NCBI GenBank assembly: GCA_017860295.1
Contig: JAFNAS010000012.1
Span: 62,001 to 126,000, forward strand
Reading direction: 5' to 3'
From: Bacteroidota bacterium
GTDB taxonomy: Bacteria > Bacteroidota > Bacteroidia > Bacteroidales > Paludibacteraceae
Length of the DNA stretch: 64,000 nucleotides
The notes below the pieces were generated by a model. It saw nothing but the letters and a program-made list of their open reading frames with translations, did no database searches and was not told where the DNA came from. Made by a program: the position numbers and the translations under genes. Within the stretch, counting starts at the first letter, position 1, and each line of letters opens with the position of its first letter. Below, piece by piece: positions 59,565-64,000 of this stretch.

Positions 59565-61926
59565 TTTTTTTCTGTCAATCTCTCTGTATGCAATGGCGTG
59601 CGTGGAAATGGAGACTCCCGATACCTATCGGATGATGCTTTTTCAGGCTCGCACCGGCAACAGTTCTGCACTTCAGATTTTCAACTACACCCCGGCCATG
59701 TATGCCGGTTATCGTCCCGATCCCGACGGAGCCGACCGGGTGAGAAATGCCAAAGAGTGGCAGGCCGTGACCGGCTCGGATGCCGTGCTGGAGGACATTC
59801 TGGCTATTCAGTACGAGACCACACCCGATTCTATTTTTGCTGCCTACAAAAAAGGAAAGCTTAATTCGGTATTCGAGGATAACAGTTTTATGCAGGCGCT
59901 TGCCAAATCCCCGGCGAAGGCGTTGCTCGAATACCTTCTCTTTTCGAAACAGGTAGAGGCAACCGAAACTGCATTGCTGAATGGGTTCGAATCGTGGAAT
60001 CGTGATGCTGATGAGGTGGCGGTTGAGCAAAAAGCCAAGCAAGCGCTTTTTCTGGTAGCTAAAAAAAGACTTTCGTCTGCCAAAGGTATTTTTATGCGCA
60101 AACGATATGCTTATCAGCTTTGCAGGCTGGCCTATCAGTTGAAAAACTATGCCGTCGCCATCAAAACCTACGAGAGCTATTTCAAAAAGTTCGATGGTGA
60201 CGATCTGATGACTGTCTGGAGCGCCCTGTTTTATGCCCAATCGCTCGATGCCACGAAAAAAGGAGCCAAGGCTAACTATTTCTACAGTTTGGTATTCGAT
60301 CATTGCGACAGTAAAAAGTTACGCAGCCACCAGCTCTTCCATACCGACGATAAAACCTTCTTCGCCGGACTGAAACTTACCAAAAATGTACACGAAAAGG
60401 CTGTGATGTGGGTGATGCACTGCATCAACTATCCGGCTCCGGCACTCAACGATCTGAAAACGATTGTAGGCTTGGAATCGAAATCGACTTATCTGCCGTT
60501 TCTCATTGCCCGCGAAATCAATAAACTGGAAGATTGGATCTGTACGCCCGGTTTCACATCGAACATGCCTTCGTTGAGCCCGCAGTGGGATTTGTCGGTT
60601 GCCCGTACACATAATCTGGCTGTCGATAAGACCTATTTGCAGAAATTCAAAGCGTTTCTGCAAAAGGAGCGCGCACAGGAGCGGGGCGAAATGGAGCAGT
60701 ACCTCACCTTGTGTCTGGCGCATACCTGTTTTCTGGACGATCAGTCGAAAGAAGGTTTGGCGTATCTCAACGACATGGGGCTGACCGAGAATAGCTCGAT
60801 TGAGATGCAAAAAAACATAGAAAAGGCTTGGGTGTCGGCTAAAGTGAGCGATGTAACTTCCGATAATTTCAAGGATCAGTTTGTGGTTTATTGCCGCAAA
60901 TTGCAGCGGTTGGCCAAGAGCGACAACGCCATGAACAAAACGCTCTACACCCTGTTGCGTTGCGTGGCACGTGAGTATGAGACTAAAGGCGATTTTGCCA
61001 CTGCAGGTCTGCTGGCCATGAAATCGGATCAGTTCAAACAACGTTATGACACTGCTTTTTACGGGAACCGGCCGGTTACGCTCAAAGATACGTACGACAA
61101 GATAGCCTATTTCGATCTGAATGCCGGGGTGGGGGATATCGATCACCTGATTCAGCTGATTATGAAACGGGATAAGAGCGAATTCGAGGATTTTATCTGC
61201 GATCAGCATCTGGGTAGCCTCAATTTTTACCGCGATTTGCAGGGAACCATTGCGTTCCGGAACAACGATCTGAAAACGGCGGCCCGCATCTTCAAATCGA
61301 TCAGTCCCGATTTCTGGAGAAGCCATTATGGCTATGCTCAGTGCCTGAACGAAGATCCGTTTCAGCCGAAAGTGTTGACCAAAAAACGCAATTTCAAATA
61401 CCATTTTGATAAGAGTCGGTTTGTTCGGCAGCTTATTGATTTGCAAGATAAAGCCAAGCGAAAATCAGGGGTGGCCGAAGCCTGTCTGATGCTTGGAAAC
61501 GCCTATTTCAACTGCTCGTATTGGGGCAATTCGTGGATGATGGTGAAGTATGGCTGGAGTGGAGGCGAGGGCTATCGGATGCATACGTCCGACGCGTTGG
61601 GTTACTCTTTGCCGTTGCAACTACCAACGGTTAAAGCGGTGTTGATAAGTAATAATTACTACAATTGCAAACTGGCGGCACATTACTACCGTCAGGCGCT
61701 CGATGATCCGAAGGCCAGCAACGAACAGCGCGCTTTTGCCTGTCTCATGCTGCATGAATGCCACTATTCGCCCTGGCTATTTGATACTGCGGACTGGAAT
61801 ATGGAGAAGTTGCCGGCCTATTCGGCACAACCCGAGTTGCGCGAATTTTATGCAAAATATACTGATACCAAAACGTATCATGATTACAGATGCCCGTTAC
61901 TGGATGCTTTTATTACCCGAAAATAA
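59506..61926 (+). CDS. Large envelope protein of unknown function, helical-repeat type
   Basis: The 806-residue protein has a signal segment (SAVFTRFSIVSFFLSISLYAMAC, possibly a lipobox-like AMAC) and then mostly helical sequence with TPR-like pairs, e.g. RYAYQLCRLAYQLKNYAVAIKTYESYF and LGNAYFNCSYWGNSWMMVKYGW near residue 680, which is a conserved-looking motif. It lies directly after the lipoprotein gene and starts inside it, so the two are likely to form one unit. It may be a surface scaffold. No enzyme motif is visible. Confidence 0.72.
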   Translation: MSTDMEWKKSAVFTRFSIVSFFLSISLYAMACVEMETPDTYRMMLFQARTGNSSALQIFNYTPAMYAGYRPDPDGADRVRNAKEWQAVTGSDAVLEDILAIQYETTPDSIFAAYKKGKLNSVFEDNSFMQALAKSPAKALLEYLLFSKQVEATETALLNGFESWNRDADEVAVEQKAKQALFLVAKKRLSSAKGIFMRKRYAYQLCRLAYQLKNYAVAIKTYESYFKKFDGDDLMTVWSALFYAQSLDATKKGAKANYFYSLVFDHCDSKKLRSHQLFHTDDKTFFAGLKLTKNVHEKAVMWVMHCINYPAPALNDLKTIVGLESKSTYLPFLIAREINKLEDWICTPGFTSNMPSLSPQWDLSVARTHNLAVDKTYLQKFKAFLQKERAQERGEMEQYLTLCLAHTCFLDDQSKEGLAYLNDMGLTENSSIEMQKNIEKAWVSAKVSDVTSDNFKDQFVVYCRKLQRLAKSDNAMNKTLYTLLRCVAREYETKGDFATAGLLAMKSDQFKQRYDTAFYGNRPVTLKDTYDKIAYFDLNAGVGDIDHLIQLIMKRDKSEFEDFICDQHLGSLNFYRDLQGTIAFRNNDLKTAARIFKSISPDFWRSHYGYAQCLNEDPFQPKVLTKKRNFKYHFDKSRFVRQLIDLQDKAKRKSGVAEACLMLGNAYFNCSYWGNSWMMVKYGWSGGEGYRMHTSDALGYSLPLQLPTVKAVLISNNYYNCKLAAHYYRQALDDPKASNEQRAFACLMLHECHYSPWLFDTADWNMEKLPAYSAQPELREFYAKYTDTKTYHDYRCPLLDAFITRK

Positions 61927-61958
61927 ACTTTTATATTAAATTCAAACCTTTCTACACA

Positions 61959-63251
61959 ATGACAACTCGACGAATAATCGGTATTCATGAAAAACTACCG
62001 GTACTGCAGAGCTTGCCTCTCAGTCTTCAGCACCTTACGGCTATGTTCGGTGCAACTATTTTAGTCCCCATTTTGTTAGGTGTCGATCCCGCTATTGCAT
62101 TATTAATGAACGGTATCGGCACTTTGCTTTATTCATGGGTCACCAAAGGCGGCATCCCTGCCTATCTGGGTTCCAGTTTTGCGTTTATTGCTCCGACACT
62201 GTTGATTATCTCTTCCGATGGCGGCTTTTCCCATGCTCAGTCCGGCTTTATCTTCTTCGGATTGTTCTTCGTGATCATTTCGTTTGTGGTCAAAAAATGG
62301 GGCATTCGCTGGATCGATGTAGTGATGCCTCCGGCTGTAATGGGCGCGGTAGTAGCCATTATCGGTCTCGAACTGGCACCGGTAGCCGCACAACAGGCTG
62401 GACTTGCGTCCGGATCGACGGCTGTCGGACAAGTGGTACAACCTTTTGTCGTTAACTCGCACGTGGTGTTGGTATCCATGTTTACGCTATGTATCGGAAT
62501 TCTGGGCTCGGTATTGTTCAAAGGCTTTTTGCAGGTCATCCCTATTCTGATTGCTGTTGTGGCCGGTTACATCATGGCACTGTGTCTGGGCATGGTCGAT
62601 ACCTCCGCCATTGCCAATGCTGCCTGGTTTGCTTTGCCAAAGTTTCAGGCTCCTGTTTTCGATACCAATGCGATGATCGTTATTGCTCCGGCTTGTATTG
62701 TGGTACTGGCCGAACATATCAGCCACCTGATTGTGACCAGCGAAGTGACGGAAACCGATCTGATGAAAGATCCCGGGTTGCACCGTTCGTTGCTTGGTGA
62801 CGGGTTGAGTAACCTTTTGTCTGGCCTTGCCGGATCGCCTCCCAATACTACTTACGGGGAGAATATCGGTGTGATGGCGATTACGCGTGTCTATTCCGTT
62901 TGGGTAATCCGGGGTGCAGCACTCTTTGCCATTGCTTTCTCGTGTGTGGGTAAAATATCGGCAGCAATCTCTACCATTCCCACAGCGGTGCTCGGCGGTA
63001 TGACTATGTTACTTTACGGTGTGATTGCCGTTCAGGGTTTCCGTATTCTGATTCAGCAGAAAGTCGATTTCAGCAAAAACAGTAATATGGTTCTCGGTGC
63101 GATTACTTTCGTAGTGGGTGTTTCGGGAGCGGCTGTCAATATCGGTTCCGTACAGATGAAAGGGATGGCTTTTGCCGCTATTGTGGGAGTTGTTCTTTCT
63201 ATTCTGTTCTGGCTTTTCCGTAAGGTAGGCCTTATGAATCAGGAGGCTTGA
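61959..63251 (+). CDS. uraA: Uracil permease, NCS2 family
   Basis: The protein is 430 residues from the ATG at 61959, with about 14 membrane segments. NCS2 hallmarks are present: LQHLTAMFGATILVPILLG near the N terminus, YLGSSFAFIAP, VVLAEHISHLIVTSEV with the substrate-binding Glu, and GSPPNTTYGENIGVMAITRV, typical of UraA rather than xanthine carriers. It moves uracil with protons across the inner membrane. The ORF-track start at 61890 lies inside the previous gene. A promoter was not recognised, and it begins 32 bases after the upstream stop. Confidence 0.93.
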   Translation: MTTRRIIGIHEKLPVLQSLPLSLQHLTAMFGATILVPILLGVDPAIALLMNGIGTLLYSWVTKGGIPAYLGSSFAFIAPTLLIISSDGGFSHAQSGFIFFGLFFVIISFVVKKWGIRWIDVVMPPAVMGAVVAIIGLELAPVAAQQAGLASGSTAVGQVVQPFVVNSHVVLVSMFTLCIGILGSVLFKGFLQVIPILIAVVAGYIMALCLGMVDTSAIANAAWFALPKFQAPVFDTNAMIVIAPACIVVLAEHISHLIVTSEVTETDLMKDPGLHRSLLGDGLSNLLSGLAGSPPNTTYGENIGVMAITRVYSVWVIRGAALFAIAFSCVGKISAAISTIPTAVLGGMTMLLYGVIAVQGFRILIQQKVDFSKNSNMVLGAITFVVGVSGAAVNIGSVQMKGMAFAAIVGVVLSILFWLFRKVGLMNQEA

Positions 63252-63336
63252 TTTTTCATGGTCGGTTGTTGAAAAAAAATGCATTGTTTTCCGATAAAAA
63301 ACAGCGGAAGCCGGAACAATTCGGGCTTTCAGTATA

Positions 63337-63344
63337 TATATTTG
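63337..63344 (+). promoter_or_regulatory. TATATTTG element upstream of the CDGS small ORF
   Basis: A perfect TAnnTTTG match about 160 bases upstream of the 32-codon ORF. Confidence 0.4.
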
Positions 63345-63505
63345 TGAAGTATTGGAAATGGCCATTCCTACTGAGCTCGATTGTTGAACTAAACGGAACG
63401 CTTATGGAAGAAACCTCACAGTTGCAGAAATATCGCTCTGAATGTCGGTTTGGTACCGACTGATTATTAATTTCCAAAAAAGAGGAAAACAAAGAAACAA
63501 AAAAA

Positions 63506-63604
63506 ATGAACATGGCTTTCTGCTGTTGCCTATGCAACCGGAACCCGTTATGTGACGGATCATTTGCTAAAGCCTGCTTCAAAAGAATTATTGAATGTCA
63601 ATAA
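63506..63604 (+). CDS. Tiny Cys-rich ORF with a CDGSH-like motif (may be real or a remnant)
   Basis: This 32-residue ORF is too short for the ORF track. It begins MNMAFCCCLCNRNP and continues LCDGSFAKACFKRI. Cys, Pro-x-Cys-Asp-Gly-Ser and the following A-K-x-x-F resemble the CDGSH iron-sulfur motif C-x-C-x2-S-x3-P-x-C-D-G-S-H, but the cluster-binding His is Phe and the spacing between the second Cys and Pro is one residue short. Purine-rich bases precede the ATG. It could be a small iron-sulfur or metal-binding protein or a decayed remnant. Confidence 0.35.
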   Translation: MNMAFCCCLCNRNPLCDGSFAKACFKRIIECQ

Positions 63605-63640
63605 AAAACGAGGGTGTCTCTTGCGGGACATCCTCGTTCA
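63604..63640 (-). terminator. Terminator of the GltD-like gene
   Basis: ACGAGG-G-TGTC pairs with GACA-T-CCTCGT (one mismatch) and the minus strand continues into a T6 run (A-run at 63603-63608). Confidence 0.8.
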
Positions 63641-63677
63641 CATTTACAACACTTACTAGAGGGTATTTGCCGGAGTT

Positions 63678-64000
63678 TTATTCTTCCAGCAATTTTTTTG
63701 CATCAACAAACTGAGCGATTCCCTTTGCCACTTGTTTGGCTTCTTTCATGGCAAGCACCACGGTTTGAGGTGTGTGAACTACATCGCCACCAGCAAAAAC
63801 ACCTTTCTTTGTGGTCATTCCATAAGGTCTTTCTTTGGTTATCACGTAACCGGTATCGTTCACTTCAATACCTTCGGTGGTCGACACAATACGGTTTGCC
63901 GGTCGCGATCCGATGGCGAGCAGAACCCGATCTGCCGGAATTGTTTTTTCACCTTCTGGGGTTTGAATCCGGATTTCGGCTAGTCGTTTACGTTTGCCGA
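63678..64000 (-). CDS. GltD-like NAD(P)-dependent FAD oxidoreductase, C-terminal fragment
   Basis: The gene enters from the right edge and about 107 residues are visible. They include ADRVLLAIGSRPAN, GVFAGGDVVHTPQTVVLAMKEAKQVAKGIAQFVD, the C-terminal FAD-binding signature of glutamate synthase small subunits and related electron-bifurcating or NADPH-ferredoxin oxidoreductases (NfnB/SudA-like). The rest, with the nucleotide-binding motif and Fe-S cysteines, lies outside the window, so the exact type cannot be decided. A terminator follows the stop after about 40 bases. Confidence 0.85.
   Translation of the reverse strand, partial: GKRKRLAEIRIQTPEGEKTIPADRVLLAIGSRPANRIVSTTEGIEVNDTGYVITKERPYGMTTKKGVFAGGDVVHTPQTVVLAMKEAKQVAKGIAQFVDAKKLLEE

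Larger units (their letters stand above)
63252..63605. other. Intergenic region with orphan promoter and tiny ORFs
   Basis: No conventional gene is supported between uraA and the GltD-like gene. A perfect TATATTTG is at 63337-63344 on the plus strand, and a small hairpin GTCGGT/ACCGAC occurs at 63443-63459. ORFs of 9, 19 and 32 codons follow; only the last (63506-63604) is of interest. Confidence 0.5.

Noticed and set aside
60319-61446. Long minus-strand ORF of 375 codons
   Set aside because: It lies wholly within the 806-residue plus-strand gene, has no family resemblance and no start signal, and arises from the codon bias of the true gene.
1-64000. tRNA, rRNA or intact insertion sequence
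   Set aside because: No cloverleaf with conserved TTC arm, rRNA segment or transposase-like ORF was recognised by eye; a tRNAscan-SE and Rfam run would be needed to exclude small ones.

Overview
The window is a piece of chromosome from a member of the Bacteroidota, most likely order Bacteroidales. Three things point there: Bacteroidetes-type promoters (TAnnTTTG) lie a short way upstream of many genes on both strands; families typical of that phylum are present (DUF6266, DUF6261, PorT-like barrel, CarboxypepD_reg-like outer-membrane receptor, viroplasmin-type RNase H); and Shine-Dalgarno sequences are weak. Genus cannot be fixed from the sequence alone. No rRNA, tRNA, CRISPR array or intact insertion sequence was seen.

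Layout. 1-6.7 kb: the end of a class I fumarase, then a leftward series (secreted protein, HAD phosphatase-like, class I glutamine amidotransferase, DUF3781, PLP aminotransferase, PhnB-like VOC protein, alpha/beta hydrolase). 6.8-10.3 kb: dxr, rseP, an FtsB/DivIC-like protein and a small membrane protein. 10.3-14.6 kb: a small HTH protein, dnaA with a possible origin-like spacer, alanine dehydrogenase and recO. 14.6-18.2 kb: a TPR protein, a Kdo/InaA-type kinase and a ZIP metal transporter. 18.3-25.5 kb: a surface locus with a stand-alone STN-like protein, a large TonB-receptor-like barrel, a GGGMGGP-repeat secreted protein, and a LysM/periplasmic-binding fusion with a PorT-like barrel. 25.4-32.6 kb: an AI-2E family permease, a GNAT-like protein, a PAP2 enzyme coupled to an ECF sigma factor with a likely anti-sigma and a Spy-like protein, then dnaK. 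32.6-34.96 kb: a decayed CDF-transporter fragment, a DUF6266 gene and about 1.2 kb of structured non-coding DNA.

34.96-46.33 kb is the standout: six tightly packed co-directional genes, hsdR-hsdM-hsdS-MBL hydrolase-mcrB-mcrC, AT-rich compared with the flanks. Type I restriction-modification and a type IV McrBC system are joined in one apparent operon by an uncharacterised metallo-beta-lactamase-fold protein, and HsdS carries an unexplained C-terminal domain of about 220 residues. The type I complex methylates self and cuts unmodified DNA. McrBC normally cuts modified DNA, so together they would cover both unmodified and foreign-modified invaders. What the MBL protein and the HsdS extension add is unknown.

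46.8-64 kb returns to ordinary chromosome: carboxylesterase, EamA permease, RNase H, a beta-helix lipoprotein, menA and menG (menaquinone), ychF, an exported RidA-like protein, DUF6261, a QueG-like Fe-S protein, an exported MBL hydrolase, two envelope proteins of unknown function, a uracil permease and the 3' end of a GltD-like oxidoreductase. Intergenic DNA here holds a striking five-unit, 41-bp-period palindrome array (about 56.34-56.54 kb), a MITE-like element and a tiny Cys-rich ORF with a CDGS motif.
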